Below, in pieces: positions 38,800 to 47,680 of a DNA stretch of 64,000 bases. The DNA comes from Demequina sp. NBRC 110056 (GTDB lineage Bacteria; Actinomycetota; Actinomycetes; Actinomycetales; Demequinaceae). Positions within the stretch are counted from its first letter, which is position 1. Every line of letters starts with the position of its first letter. Position numbers and translations under genes: made by a program. The stretch spans positions 868,001-932,000 of the forward strand of contig NZ_BBRM01000002.1 in NCBI RefSeq assembly GCF_002090155.1, written 5' to 3'. The notes under the pieces were generated by a model. That model was not told the origin of the DNA, did not search any database, and saw only the letters and a list, made by a program, of their open reading frames with translations.

Positions 38800-38823
38800 C
38801 TCGCCGAGCCTTCAGTCGGCGAG
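38800..38823. terminator. Convergent terminator hairpin
   Basis: CTCGCCGA and TCGGCGAG form an 8-bp stem with an 8-base loop between the convergent genes 37118-38758 and 38830-39690. Confidence 0.6.
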
Positions 38824-38829
38824 CGCCGC

Positions 38830-39690
38830 TCAGGCGTCGACCTGAGCGAGGACCTGGGAGATGACCTCGGCAGCGAGCCCGTCGTCAGGCCCGTCGCCGA
38901 GCAGCACCTTGATCACCAGCCGCTCATGCGGGTACAGGTAGGTCGACTCGGGCTGAGGCTCGAACGCCTCATCCTCGCTCAGCCCGTCGTACGACCAGGT
39001 GTCCGTGACGAGCACCATGTCGCCCTCGACGCCGTCGACCGACGTCGACGTGGCGGCGATCTCGCTCACCACCAGGGTGACGCCGTCCTCGTCGGGCCCG
39101 TGCCGGTACTCGTCGCAGCCTGCGGCGCCGTCGAGCGCCGCCTGAGCGACCTGCTGCGGCACGTCCGATGCCGCGAACTCGCGCACGGCCACGGTCACGG
39201 GCGGCGCTGCGGCGACGTCGTTGGCCTCGTCGTCGTCCATCCAGCTGGAGTGCAGGAGCGTCCCGTACTCGAAGACGAGGTCGTCCTCGAACGCCTCGCG
39301 GTCGTCCGCGGTCCGCAGCCGAATGGCGTGGTGGATGCTCTGGCACTCGGCCGGATCCAGGTCCAGCGCGTACTCCTCCGTGGGCACGATCCCCGCCCTC
39401 TCGGGCCTCGTGACCCATGCCAGCGCCTGGTAGTCCGGCAGCTCCACCGTGACGGCAGCGAGCGCCTCCTCGTTGCTGGCGGCGACGAGGTCCTCCTCGA
39501 CGGCGGCGAGATCGAGGTCGCCCTCGTCGCCGCTGCCGCTGCTGCACGCCGTGAGGACGAGGCCCGCCGTCACGGCGATCGCCGCCCGGCGCGACCCTCT
39601 TCGCAGGTGCTCTCGACCCACGTGCGTGCGGAGCTCGCGGTGCGCCTTCCTCTTCACGCGTGCGGTGCTCGTGGTCTGCATCCCGTTCAT
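38830..39690 (-). CDS. Predicted lipoprotein, last gene of ECF-sigma operon
   Basis: A 286-residue exported protein with an unusually long basic n-region (about 35 residues, RVKRKAHRELRTHVGREHLRRGSRR is split by several Arg), a hydrophobic core AAIAVTAGLVLT and lipobox LTAC near residue 49. The mature part begins SSGSGDEGDLD and contains two cysteines (AECQSIH, AGCDEYR). ATG at 39690 follows GGGGGAG. No family recognised. It is 138 bp downstream of the anti-sigma-like gene. Confidence 0.75.
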   Translation of the reverse strand: MNGMQTTSTARVKRKAHRELRTHVGREHLRRGSRRAAIAVTAGLVLTACSSGSGDEGDLDLAAVEEDLVAASNEEALAAVTVELPDYQALAWVTRPERAGIVPTEEYALDLDPAECQSIHHAIRLRTADDREAFEDDLVFEYGTLLHSSWMDDDEANDVAAAPPVTVAVREFAASDVPQQVAQAALDGAAGCDEYRHGPDEDGVTLVVSEIAATSTSVDGVEGDMVLVTDTWSYDGLSEDEAFEPQPESTYLYPHERLVIKVLLGDGPDDGLAAEVISQVLAQVDA

Positions 39691-39827
39691 GGCGACTCCC
39701 CCGTCCCCGGCCCGCGCCCCTTCGGCGCGTGACCCTCGGGGTGTCCACACCGGACCCGAGCGTGGGGTTGCCCCCCGAGGCTCTCCGACCTCGCCCGCGC
39801 GTGCCACACCGGCTGTGGACACGATCC

Positions 39828-40754
39828 CTACCCGCCGGTCCGGGCCAGCACCTGAGCGGCGAACTGCTCGAGCACCTCCACCGCGGCTGCGTCGGTGTCG
39901 TGCGGCTCAAGCTGCTGCGTCAGGACCGCGATCGCCGCCTCGCGCTCGCCCAGCAGGTAGAGGTCGACGATCGCGCCGTTGGCGAAGGTGAGCCGCGCGC
40001 GCACGGCGTCCTCCTCAGCGTCCGCGATGCGGACAGCGCCAGTCTCGACGGAGAGGATCGCCGCGGACCGGGTCTCTCCGGCGACAGCGGGAGCCTCGCC
40101 ACCGCCGGGCTCCTGCGCGTCACCCTCATCGGCCCCGCTCGGCGCGCTTCCGTCGCCCGTCGTCGCACCGGCCGTCTCCTCGCCGCCGAGCCCCGCGTAT
40201 CCGGGGGCGCACTGGGCCGCGAGGGTCGCGAAGTCGTCGACGAAGGCCTCAGCGCCTCCGTCGACGAACCACCGTGACGTCACCCGGGCGAGGGCGATGC
40301 CGTCGGGGTCCGTCACGATCCCGGTGCGCACCGTGACATCGGTGCTCGACGCCCAGAGGTCCGCCGGCCGCACCAGTCGCGCGTACTCATCGAGCGCGGC
40401 GCATCCCACGGGCTGCGCGGCGGGCGCCGCGTCGCGATAGGCAGCGGCTGCGGGCAGCACCGCGCCGTCGGCCTCGAACCCCAGGCCATCGACGGACGGC
40501 GCGAACTCGATGATGCTCTCGATGGTCGACGCGGGCTCCGCGGCACGGTCGGGCCAGCCGCCGAGGAGCGCGACGCCGCCCACCGCGACGACGCCGACCA
40601 CGGCCGCGGCGACTGCCGAGCCCCGCATGGTGCGGGCCCGCCTGCGTGACCGGATCTGCCCGGCGTACAGGTCGACCTCGTCGGCCACGGGCGCGGACGC
40701 ACGACCCTCCACCTCGATCAGTCCGCCGAGCCTCGAATGCAGGTCCTCGGTCAT
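39828..40754 (-). CDS. Membrane protein, probable anti-sigma partner
   Basis: A 308-residue protein with a cytoplasmic N-terminus of about 45 residues (LHSRLGGLIEVEGRASAPVADEVDLYAG), one helix (GSAVAAAVVGVVAVGGVALLGG) and an extracytoplasmic domain with two Cys (PVGCAALDEYARL, AAQCAPGY) and a Gly/Glu-rich insert. Its ATG overlaps the sigma-factor stop (ATGA). Position and topology suggest an anti-sigma factor, although no zinc HxxxCxxC motif is seen. Family not recognised. Confidence 0.78.
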   Translation of the reverse strand: MTEDLHSRLGGLIEVEGRASAPVADEVDLYAGQIRSRRRARTMRGSAVAAAVVGVVAVGGVALLGGWPDRAAEPASTIESIIEFAPSVDGLGFEADGAVLPAAAAYRDAAPAAQPVGCAALDEYARLVRPADLWASSTDVTVRTGIVTDPDGIALARVTSRWFVDGGAEAFVDDFATLAAQCAPGYAGLGGEETAGATTGDGSAPSGADEGDAQEPGGGEAPAVAGETRSAAILSVETGAVRIADAEEDAVRARLTFANGAIVDLYLLGEREAAIAVLTQQLEPHDTDAAAVEVLEQFAAQVLARTGG

Positions 40755-41410
40755 CGCATCCTCCTCACAGCAGCGGGTCCGGTCCGTCCGACGGCGCCGG
40801 CCCGGCGCGACCACCGCTGGCGCGCCCCCTCGCCCGTGGTCTCCACGGTCGCGTGGATGGACACCTCGTCGGCCGCGGTCGGCTCAAGCCCGGGGACCTC
40901 TGCGCCGAGCGCGGCGCGGAGCCGCTCGGCCGCGTCATGCAGGTAGCGCTTGACGGTGCCGACGCCCAGGCCCAGCTCGTCGGCGACGTGGGCGATGGGC
41001 AGGTCGTCGTAGTAGCGCAGCAGCACGCAGGCGCGCTGACGCGGCGACAGTTGCGCGAGGGCGCGCCGCAGGTCGTCGTAGTCGTCGAGCCGCGAGTCCG
41101 CTGGCGCGACCTCGGGCGCCGCGACCAGGTGCTCCTTCGCTCGCGCATGGCGCTCGTGCCGGCGCTCGTTGAGGAACTGGTTGCGGATGGTCCGCTTGAC
41201 GTACGCCTCGGCGTGCTGGGCGTCGGTCAGGCGCCGCCCGCGGGAGAAGGTCCGCACGACCGACTCGTGCACGAGGTCCTCCGCCGCGGCCCTGTCGCCG
41301 CACAGCACGTACGCGTAGCCCACGAGCGCTCCCCTCCGCTCGCGCACCAGGGTCTCGAGCGTCGCTCCCCACGACTGCGTCTGCCATGACGCGGTGCGCC
41401 GAGACCCCAT
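40751..41410 (-). CDS. ECF-type RNA polymerase sigma factor
   Basis: A 219-residue sigma-70 family protein. Region 2 reads ALVGYAYVLCGDRAAAEDLVHESVVRTF and region 4 LSPRQRACVLLRYYDDLPIAHVADELGLGVGTVKRYLHDA. A 40-residue basic C-terminal extension follows region 4. ATG at 41410 has AGGAGG upstream. It heads an operon with a membrane protein and a lipoprotein, so it likely responds to an envelope signal. Confidence 0.92.
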   Translation of the reverse strand: MGSRRTASWQTQSWGATLETLVRERRGALVGYAYVLCGDRAAAEDLVHESVVRTFSRGRRLTDAQHAEAYVKRTIRNQFLNERRHERHARAKEHLVAAPEVAPADSRLDDYDDLRRALAQLSPRQRACVLLRYYDDLPIAHVADELGLGVGTVKRYLHDAAERLRAALGAEVPGLEPTAADEVSIHATVETTGEGARQRWSRRAGAVGRTGPAAVRRMR

Positions 41411-41561
41411 GGCGTCCTCCTCTGGCGGCTGCGCTCGCGCGCCGCCCGTACCTCCATCACACCACCGACCGCGAAAAGGTTGGGGGTGAGATCTCCCAAC
41501 CTGCGCATCGGCGCTGCGCGAGCGACACTGGCAGGACAGCACACTCACCGAGGAGGTAGCC

Positions 41562-41948
41562 ATGCTCGCTTCCAGCCCGGCCTTCGGATCGTTCTCGACG
41601 GACTCCGTCGAGAAGGCGGCCGCGTTCTACGGCGACGTCCTGGGCATCGACACCCAGGTCGACGACGCGATGGGGCCCATGCTGACCCTGTCCTTCCCCA
41701 ACGGCGCGCGGTTCCTGGTCTACGAGAAGGACGACCACGCCCCCGCGACGCACACCGTGCTCATGCTGCCCGTCGAGGACGTCACGGCCACGGCCCGGCG
41801 GCTCGTCGAGGCCGGCGTCCGGCTCGAGCAGCTCGAGTGGACCGACGAGGACGGCGTCGCGCGCGACCCGAACGGAGAGATGCCGGAGACCGCGTGGTTC
41901 AAGGATCCGGCGGGCAACTGGATCTCGATCCTCGCGGTCGACGCCTGA
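41562..41948 (+). CDS. VOC/glyoxalase-fold protein
   Basis: A 128-residue vicinal-oxygen-chelate protein: SFSTDSVEKAAAFYGDVLGIDT, LTLSFPNGARFLVYEKDDH and the closing FKDPAGNWISIL. Two beta-alpha-beta-beta-beta halves are visible. Family members include glyoxalases and antibiotic-resistance proteins; the substrate here is unknown. ATG at 41562 follows GAGGAGG. It is divergent from the ECF-sigma operon. Confidence 0.9.
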   Translation: MLASSPAFGSFSTDSVEKAAAFYGDVLGIDTQVDDAMGPMLTLSFPNGARFLVYEKDDHAPATHTVLMLPVEDVTATARRLVEAGVRLEQLEWTDEDGVARDPNGEMPETAWFKDPAGNWISILAVDA

Positions 41949-41989
41949 CGCGCCGGGAACAGCGGCCGGGCGCTGGCGGTTGCCCCTCC

Positions 41990-43204
41990 ATGAGAGCCGC
42001 ACGCCTGTCCGCCCTCGCCGCCGCGAGCGCCCTCGCGCTCGCCTCCTGCAGCGCCGATGCGCCCGCTGAGTCCTCGCCCACCGCCACCTCGGACACGCAA
42101 CCGGGGGTGACGGCAGGCCCAGGCGGCGCGGCACCGTCCGCCTCTGCGCCGGGAGTCACCACGCCGGTGACCACCGTGACGGTCGCGGGCACCTCGGACA
42201 TCGCCACCGGGCTCGCGGCGCCGTGGGAGGCGGTGTTCGCTCCCGACGGCTCGGCCCTCGTCTCGGAGCGCGACGCCGGGCGGATCCTGCGGATCGACGG
42301 CGACTCGGCCACGCCGCTCGAGGGCCCAGGGGCCGAGGCGCTCGCCTCCGCCGTCGACGCGACGGGCGAGGCGGGGCTGCTCGGCCTCGCGCTCCTGCCC
42401 GACGACCCGAACGTGCTGTACGCGTACCTCACGCGCGGCGACGGCAACGCCGTCGTGCGCATGAGCCTCGACGGCGACACGCTGTCAGAGCCGGTCGACG
42501 TGGTCGCGGGCATCCCCAAGGCCCGCAACCACGACGGCGGCCGGATCGCCTTCGGGCCCGACGGCTTCCTGTACGTCGCGACGGGGGACGCCGCCCAGCC
42601 CGACCTCGCCCAGGACCAGGGCTCGCTCGCCGGCAAGATCCTGCGCGTGGTCGCGGACGGCTCGGATTCCGACGGCTCCGCCGCTCCCGGCAACCCGTTC
42701 GGCGACGGCGTGTGGAGCTACGGCCACCGCAACGTGCAGGGCCTCGCGTGGCTGCCCGACGGGACGATGGTCGCCTCGGAGTTCGGGCAGTCCGACGCGG
42801 ACGAGCTGAACGTCATCGAGCCCGGCGCCAACTACGGCTGGCCCGTCGTCGAGGGGCTCATCGGCGCCCCGGACGGCACGGCGCTGGGCGCGACCGTCGA
42901 CGGGCTCACCTACCCCGTGGCCGAGTGGCGACCCACGTCCGCGTCCTCGCCGAGCGGGATCGCCGCGACCGAGGCCGGCGTGTTCGTCGCGTCGCTGCGC
43001 GGCGAGGCGCTGCACTGGGTCTCGTACGTCGACGGGGTCTTCGGGGAGCCGGAGGCGATCATCGACGACCTGGGCCGCGTGCGCGCCGCCGTGGTCGACG
43101 GTGACGGCGCGCTCCACGTGCTCACGAACAACACCGACGGGCGCGGTAGCCCGGGTGACGGCGACGACCGGCTCGTACGCGTCGACCTCGACCTCGAGGG
43201 CTGA
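41990..43204 (+). CDS. Glucose/sorbosone dehydrogenase-like lipoprotein
   Basis: A 404-residue exported beta-propeller of the PQQ-dependent sugar dehydrogenase (GSDH) family. Lipobox LALASC puts the acylated Cys at residue 20; a Ser/Thr/Pro linker with an in-frame dispersed-motif copy (SADAPAE) follows. Propeller signatures are LAAPWEAVFAPDGSALVSER, GEAGLLGLALLPDDPN, NHDGGRIAFGPDGFLYVATGD and SYGHRNVQGLAWLPDG. The family oxidises sugars outside the cell; the actual substrate and cofactor are not shown. Confidence 0.9.
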   Translation: MRAARLSALAAASALALASCSADAPAESSPTATSDTQPGVTAGPGGAAPSASAPGVTTPVTTVTVAGTSDIATGLAAPWEAVFAPDGSALVSERDAGRILRIDGDSATPLEGPGAEALASAVDATGEAGLLGLALLPDDPNVLYAYLTRGDGNAVVRMSLDGDTLSEPVDVVAGIPKARNHDGGRIAFGPDGFLYVATGDAAQPDLAQDQGSLAGKILRVVADGSDSDGSAAPGNPFGDGVWSYGHRNVQGLAWLPDGTMVASEFGQSDADELNVIEPGANYGWPVVEGLIGAPDGTALGATVDGLTYPVAEWRPTSASSPSGIAATEAGVFVASLRGEALHWVSYVDGVFGEPEAIIDDLGRVRAAVVDGDGALHVLTNNTDGRGSPGDGDDRLVRVDLDLEG

Positions 43205-43419
43205 CGCGGGCGCAGCCGAGCCGGCGCGCGCATCGGCCCGCCGTCCCCCGGCGCAACCCCGTCCGGGGGGTCCGCCTGGCCGTGCCGCAGCATCGGGAAC
43301 ACGCGCCCGTTCCCCTCCGTTGTGTCGGGAGGCGCCTCCATCCGTGAACCGCGCCGGGCACGTTGTTGTGCAGTCCCCCCATGTTCTTCGCCCGGTACGC
43401 CGCGGAAAGGAGTGTTGCC

Positions 43420-45342
43420 GTGAGCCCCAGTGCTCCCACCGCGGAGCTCGAGCGTCCCCGCCTGAGCGACGCTTCGCACGACGTCGAACCCGACGTCGCC
43501 GCCGCGCAGGCCGAGCTGGCGAGCGCCGAGCTCGACCTCACCGACGCGACGACCGCGCTGCTGCCGCTCGTGGACGAGCCGCTCGGCACGGGCCCATACG
43601 ACAACGACTCCTACGACAACGGCTCGCGCGGTGCTGACTCCGGGAGCCGGGCCTCGGGCGCGGGCCACGGGGCGGACGGCGACGCGCTCCTCGGCGCTCC
43701 CACGACGGCCAACTCTCCGCTGACGGAGGACCTCGCGCGCGCGGGCCTGCGCATCGGCGCACCAGCCGCCGAGGTGGACCCGACGACCGTCGCGATCCCG
43801 CAGGCGACGTCCGCGCTGCCGGTCGTGCTCGACGAGCCCGTCGCCGCGACTCGCACCATCGAGTCGCTGATGATGACGTCGCGGCGCGCCAAGCTCGCGC
43901 TGTTGACGCTCGCGCTGGCGGCCTTCGCGTTCGGCGTCAACGAGGCGTCCGTGGTCGCGATGAGCGCGCCCATCGCCGCCGGGCTCGGCGTTCCGGTGAC
44001 CAGCGTCGGCATCCTCGCGACGGCGTTCGCGCTCACCGTCGTCATCGCCGCGATCCCGCTGGCCATGGCGACCCGCCGGTGGAGCCGCCGGGCCGCGGTG
44101 ACCGGCGCGATCGGCACGTGGACGGTCGGCGTGGTCGTGGCCGCGAGCGCGACCAGCCTGCCGATGCTCGTCACCGGCCGCGTGGTGTCAGCTGCCGCGC
44201 ACGCCTTGTTCTGGGCGATCGTCGCGCCCACCGCCGCGAGCCTCTTCGCGCCCCACCTGAGGGCGCGCACGGTCACCGCCATCATGCTGGGAGCCTCCGC
44301 CGCGGGCGTGCTCGGCACGCCCCTCATGACGTGGGTCGGAGCGTCGCTCAGCTGGCAGGCGCCGTACTGGGCGCTCGCCGGCTTCGGCGTCGTGCTCGCC
44401 GTCGGGGCCGTGATGACGCTCCCGGCCGTCAAGGCGCTCGGACCCATCTCGGGCACCGTCGGCGACCTGCCCTCGGGCAAGGCCTTCGCGCGCGTGCTCG
44501 CCGTCGCGTTCCTCGCGAGCGTCGGCATGTCCGTCACCTGGACCTACATCGTGCCGTTCTACACGGACGTCGCGGGGCTGCCCTCGGCGATGCTCCCGGC
44601 GCTTTTCGCGCTCGGCGGCACCCTCGCGGTCGCGGCGACCCTCAGCGTGGGGCGCTTCCTCGTGCGTCACGCCGTCCAGACCGTCGGCGTGGGCGCCGGC
44701 CTCATCGCCGTGTCCTGGGTGCTGCTCGCGCTGCGCCAGGACTGGTCCGCGGTCGCGGCGCAGGCGGTCATCTCGACGGGCTGGGCGATCATCACCGCGG
44801 GCCTGCTCACGTGGGCGATGCGCCACACGCCGTGGCGCACCGAGATGGGCGCGGGCGCGTACACGGTCACCATGAACGCGGGCGCGGCGATCGGCCCGCT
44901 GCTCGGCGCTGCCATCGTGGCGTCGTTCGGCACCGCGTGGCTGCCGGTGGTCTCGCTCGGGCTCACGCTGGCGGCCGTCGCCACCATCGGCACGGTCGAC
45001 CGACGCACCGTCGAGCTCCTCCAGGTGCCGCGCCGGGTGCGGCTGCGCTACAAGGCACGTCAGCAGCGCGCGGCGCACCTCGCATCGCGGCGCAAGGCGC
45101 AGGCCAAGGCACAGCGCGCCACGCGCGCGGCCACCCGCCCCGCCCGTCCGGTGCGGTCGATCAGCCCGACGGTGCTGCGCCAGCGCCGCGGCGAGTGGAG
45201 CCGCCGCGTGGACGCGGCGGCGCGTCAGGCGCGCGGATCGGCCCGCCGCCACGAGGCCCAAGCCCGTCGCGCGCGCCAGGAGGCCGAGCGCGCACAGGCT
45301 GCGCAGGCAGGTCAGGGGACGCCGACCACCGCAGCCGAGTAG
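43420..45342 (+). CDS. MFS transporter with long disordered N-terminus
   Basis: A 640-residue protein. About 155 residues of acidic, Ala/Ser/Gly-rich sequence precede a 12-helix MFS core that starts AKLALLTLALAAFAFGVNEASVV; the family helices include HALFWAIVAPTAASLFAP and GALLGAAIVASFG-type segments. The last 70 residues are Arg/Ala/Gln-rich (ARQARGSARRHEAQARRARQ), a probable cytoplasmic basic tail. GTG at 43420 is favoured by GGAAAGGAG upstream. It resembles AraJ-type sugar or drug efflux, but the substrate is unknown. Confidence 0.88.
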   Translation: MSPSAPTAELERPRLSDASHDVEPDVAAAQAELASAELDLTDATTALLPLVDEPLGTGPYDNDSYDNGSRGADSGSRASGAGHGADGDALLGAPTTANSPLTEDLARAGLRIGAPAAEVDPTTVAIPQATSALPVVLDEPVAATRTIESLMMTSRRAKLALLTLALAAFAFGVNEASVVAMSAPIAAGLGVPVTSVGILATAFALTVVIAAIPLAMATRRWSRRAAVTGAIGTWTVGVVVAASATSLPMLVTGRVVSAAAHALFWAIVAPTAASLFAPHLRARTVTAIMLGASAAGVLGTPLMTWVGASLSWQAPYWALAGFGVVLAVGAVMTLPAVKALGPISGTVGDLPSGKAFARVLAVAFLASVGMSVTWTYIVPFYTDVAGLPSAMLPALFALGGTLAVAATLSVGRFLVRHAVQTVGVGAGLIAVSWVLLALRQDWSAVAAQAVISTGWAIITAGLLTWAMRHTPWRTEMGAGAYTVTMNAGAAIGPLLGAAIVASFGTAWLPVVSLGLTLAAVATIGTVDRRTVELLQVPRRVRLRYKARQQRAAHLASRRKAQAKAQRATRAATRPARPVRSISPTVLRQRRGEWSRRVDAAARQARGSARRHEAQARRARQEAERAQAAQAGQGTPTTAAE

Positions 45343-45348
45343 GTGCGG

Positions 45349-45480
45349 GTCCGCTGGCGAGTAGGCGGAGGTCGGCTCGCAAGTCGGCGGAGGTCGGCTC
45401 GCAAGTCGGCGGAGGTCGGCTCGCAAGTCGGCGGAGGTCGGCTCGCAAGTCGGCGGAGGTCAGCTCGCGAGTGAGCGGAG
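45349..45480. repeat. 22-bp tandem repeat array
   Basis: The unit GTCGGCTCGCAAGTCGGCGG+AG recurs at 45371, 45393, 45415 and 45437 without change, flanked by degenerate units at 45349 and 45459. Six units in all; 22 is not a multiple of 3 and no ORF is supported, so it is a non-coding array. Confidence 0.9.
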
Positions 45481-45644
45481 GGTCGCTCGCGCCCGCCGTG
45501 CGAGGGCGCATCGCTCACGCCTGTGCCGGGCTCGAACGCCTCGCGTCAAGCGCAACGCGCCCGCGAGGCACGTGCGTCTCAGGCGCCGGCGACGCCCGCG
45601 CAGGCCGTGGCGCGCGCTGACAGGCGTCCTGTGCGCCCACTCGC

Positions 45645-45650
45645 TACTGT
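45645..45650 (+). promoter_or_regulatory. -10 hexamer TACTGT, leaderless DUF1304 gene
   Basis: TACTGT is seven bases before the ATG at 45658. Confidence 0.5.
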
Positions 45651-45657
45651 GCGAGGC

Positions 45658-46035
45658 ATGGACTGGCTCGTCGTCGTCTTCGCCTCCCTGGCCGCGCTGC
45701 TGCACGTGGGCTTCTTCGTGCTCGAGGCGGTGCTGTGGAAGCGCCCAGCCGTGCACCGCATCTTCGGCGCCCGCACGCCCGAGCAGGCCGAGCTGCTCTC
45801 CCCCGCCTTCTTCAACCTGGGCTTCTACAACCTGTTCCTCGGCATCGGCACGGGCGTGGGCGTGTGGCTGTGGCTCGACCGCGGCCAGGTGGCCCTGCTG
45901 GTCTTCGGGCTGCTGTTCATGGTCGGCGCCGCACAGGTGCTGCGCAGCCGCTCGCCGCGGATGTGGCGCGGCACGCTCATCCAGGGCGTCGCGCCGCTCC
46001 TGGCGCTGCTGATCCTGGCGATCGAGTCGTTCTAG
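45658..46035 (+). CDS. DUF1304 family membrane protein
   Basis: A 125-residue protein with four hydrophobic segments and the DUF1304 pattern: LHVGFFVLEAVLWKRPAVHRIFG, SPAFFNLGFYNLFLGIGTGVG and RGTLIQGVAPLLALLIL. Function unknown. The stop codon shares its bases with the stop of the convergent regulator (CTAG at 46032-46035). Confidence 0.9.
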   Translation: MDWLVVVFASLAALLHVGFFVLEAVLWKRPAVHRIFGARTPEQAELLSPAFFNLGFYNLFLGIGTGVGVWLWLDRGQVALLVFGLLFMVGAAQVLRSRSPRMWRGTLIQGVAPLLALLILAIESF

Positions 46036-46601
46036 TCGGCGCTCGGGGACGAGGCCGGGTCGAGCGGCGGGGCCGTCTGCGATCGCACCACGGCCACCAT
46101 CATCGACCACAGCTTGGCGTCCTCGGAGCGCTCGCGCTGCAGGTGCTTGTCGAACACAGCCTTGAGGTCGTCGGACAGCTCGTCGCGCTGCTCGCGCGTG
46201 AGCCACAGCGGCTCGTGGCGCATGCCGAAGCGATCCTCACGCCAGGCGTCGCCCCCGACGGCGAGGTGCTCGGCGGTCGACTGCACGATCAGGTCGGCGA
46301 ATGTCTGGGCGGCGCCGAGCAGCTCCTCGGGCGTGCCGGAGGTGAAGGTGTCGGGAGTCATCACCGCGTTCGCGGCGACCATCGAGTAGGTGCGCTCGAT
46401 CGCGCCTCCGCGCCGTGTCTCGGAGACCACCTCGATGATCTCCGCGTCGTGCAGCTGAGCGATCGCGCGATAAAGCGAAGCCTGCGGGACGTCCTTGAGG
46501 AGCTCGCCGATCTGGCGCGTGGTGAGGTCGTCCGCGCTCAGGGCGATCACGACCCTCATGCGGACGGGATGCAGCAGCAGCCGCGCTCTCTCGTTCGACA
46601 T
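46032..46601 (-). CDS. Winged-helix (ArsR/PadR-like) transcriptional regulator
   Basis: A 189-residue protein. The N-terminal winged helix reads RLLLHPVRMRVVIALSADDLTTRQIGELLKDVPQASLYRAIAQLHDAEIIEVVSETR; the rest is a helical domain with SGTPEELLGAAQTFADLI and LTREQRDELSDDLKAVFDKHLQRE. No metal-binding Cys pair, so the signal is not evident. ATG at 46601 has TAGACT seven bases upstream. It is convergent with DUF1304. Confidence 0.82.
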   Translation of the reverse strand: MSNERARLLLHPVRMRVVIALSADDLTTRQIGELLKDVPQASLYRAIAQLHDAEIIEVVSETRRGGAIERTYSMVAANAVMTPDTFTSGTPEELLGAAQTFADLIVQSTAEHLAVGGDAWREDRFGMRHEPLWLTREQRDELSDDLKAVFDKHLQRERSEDAKLWSMMVAVVRSQTAPPLDPASSPSAD

Positions 46602-46608
46602 GCTTGCG

Positions 46609-46614
46609 AGTCTA
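46609..46614 (-). promoter_or_regulatory. -10 hexamer TAGACT, leaderless regulator
   Basis: TAGACT on the minus strand is seven bases before the ATG at 46601. Confidence 0.5.
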
Positions 46615-46706
46615 GACACGCAAAAGCCCTGGATCGGACACATTCCTTCGGTTTCCCGCGCATTTCCGCATCGTTGCCGCGCGGTGTGCTGGCGCCGTGA
46701 CCGGTC

Positions 46707-47087
46707 TCAGGCCTTGCGCTCCCCCAGGCCCAGCTCCATCTGCTTCTGCCACCAATGCGGGTCGTACCGCTTGAGCGGATCGGGGTCGTAGGCGCGGCGC
46801 ACGCCGTCGAGCATCACCTCGGTGTCGGCGATGTCGAGCACGCCGTCGGGGTCGCGGATCGCGATCGACGGGGGCTGCGTGAGAGCCTCGAGCGCGAAGT
46901 CGTGGATGACATCGTGGGCGAGCACGTGCGCCTGCGCGCGGACCGAGTGCTGCCCCAGCACGGTGGCCGTGACGATGACGCGCCACCGCTCACCCTCGTG
47001 ACGCACGAGGTGCCCGGCCGCCTCCAGGCGGGCGAGCGCATCGGCCCCCACGGGACCGACCTCGATGGCGATCTGCACGCGCTCCAC
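46707..47087 (-). CDS. Hypothetical protein
   Basis: A 126-residue soluble protein with a beta-rich first half (VQIAIEVGPVGADALARL, RWRVIVTATVLGQHSV), a helix with HVLAHDVIHDFALEAL and a C-terminus YDPHWWQKQMELGLGERKA. GTG at 47087 has GACACT six bases upstream. No family recognised. It is 51 bp before the methyltransferase-like gene's stop on the same strand. Confidence 0.65.
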   Translation of the reverse strand: MERVQIAIEVGPVGADALARLEAAGHLVRHEGERWRVIVTATVLGQHSVRAQAHVLAHDVIHDFALEALTQPPSIAIRDPDGVLDIADTEVMLDGVRRAYDPDPLKRYDPHWWQKQMELGLGERKA

Positions 47088-47138
47088 GAGGCCAGTGTCG
47101 CACCGGGCGACCCGCGTGTCAGCAGGGATCTTGGGGGC

Positions 47139-47606
47139 TCAGCCGCGCCGTCGACCCAACCCCGGGATGAACTTGCCGGTGCGCGCGGCGTACTCCGCGT
47201 AGCCGTCGTAGGCCTCGACGAGGTAGCGCTCCTCGGTCCGGCCCTTCACGTCGAAGAACACTGAGAGGACGACGATGGTCGCGTAGCACCACGCGCTGCC
47301 CGACCCGACCGCGACGCCCAGGCAGATGAGGATCAGCGCCGAGTACATCGGGTGGCGCACCCAGCGGTAGAGCCCGCTCGCGGCGAGCCCCGCGCGGTTG
47401 GGCACCGGCGACGGCGTCAGGGACGCTCCGAGGTTGCGGCCGGAGCCGAGGACCCCCGCCGCGCCGATCAGTACGAGCGCGATCGACACCGGCAGCGAGG
47501 ACCACCAGTGCGGCTCGGCGTCGAGCAGCGCGGTGACCGCCACGGCGAGGAAGAGCAGCCCCTGGACGCCGACCATGCCCCACGCTCTGACCTGCCGCCG
47601 CTCCAT
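47139..47606 (-). CDS. Isoprenylcysteine/phospholipid methyltransferase-like membrane protein
   Basis: A 155-residue protein with four to five helices and the conserved end GLYRWVRHPMYSALILICLGVAVGSG, VKGRTEERYLVEAYDGYAEYAARTGKFIPGL of the ICMT/PEMT family, which methylate small or lipid substrates with S-adenosylmethionine. ATG at 47606 has TACGCT six bases upstream. Substrate unknown. Confidence 0.85.
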   Translation of the reverse strand: MERRQVRAWGMVGVQGLLFLAVAVTALLDAEPHWWSSLPVSIALVLIGAAGVLGSGRNLGASLTPSPVPNRAGLAASGLYRWVRHPMYSALILICLGVAVGSGSAWCYATIVVLSVFFDVKGRTEERYLVEAYDGYAEYAARTGKFIPGLGRRRG

Positions 47607-47612
47607 TCCGCC

Positions 47613-47618
47613 AGCGTA
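47613..47618 (-). promoter_or_regulatory. -10 hexamer TACGCT, leaderless methyltransferase gene
   Basis: TACGCT on the minus strand is six bases before the ATG at 47606. Confidence 0.5.
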
Positions 47619-47680
47619 CGTGCACACGATGGTGCTACCGTTCCGACCGCCCCGGGGCGACCGCTCGACCCCACCCGTCC

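Larger units (their letters stand above)
45343..45657. other. Non-coding gap with tandem repeats
   Basis: The first 140 bases after the MFS stop are a tandem-repeat array (45349-45480). The remainder to the DUF1304 start has no supported gene; it ends with TACTGT seven bases before the ATG. Confidence 0.6.

Noticed and set aside
45349..45480. CRISPR-like array
   Set aside because: The repeats are contiguous without spacers and there are no cas genes.
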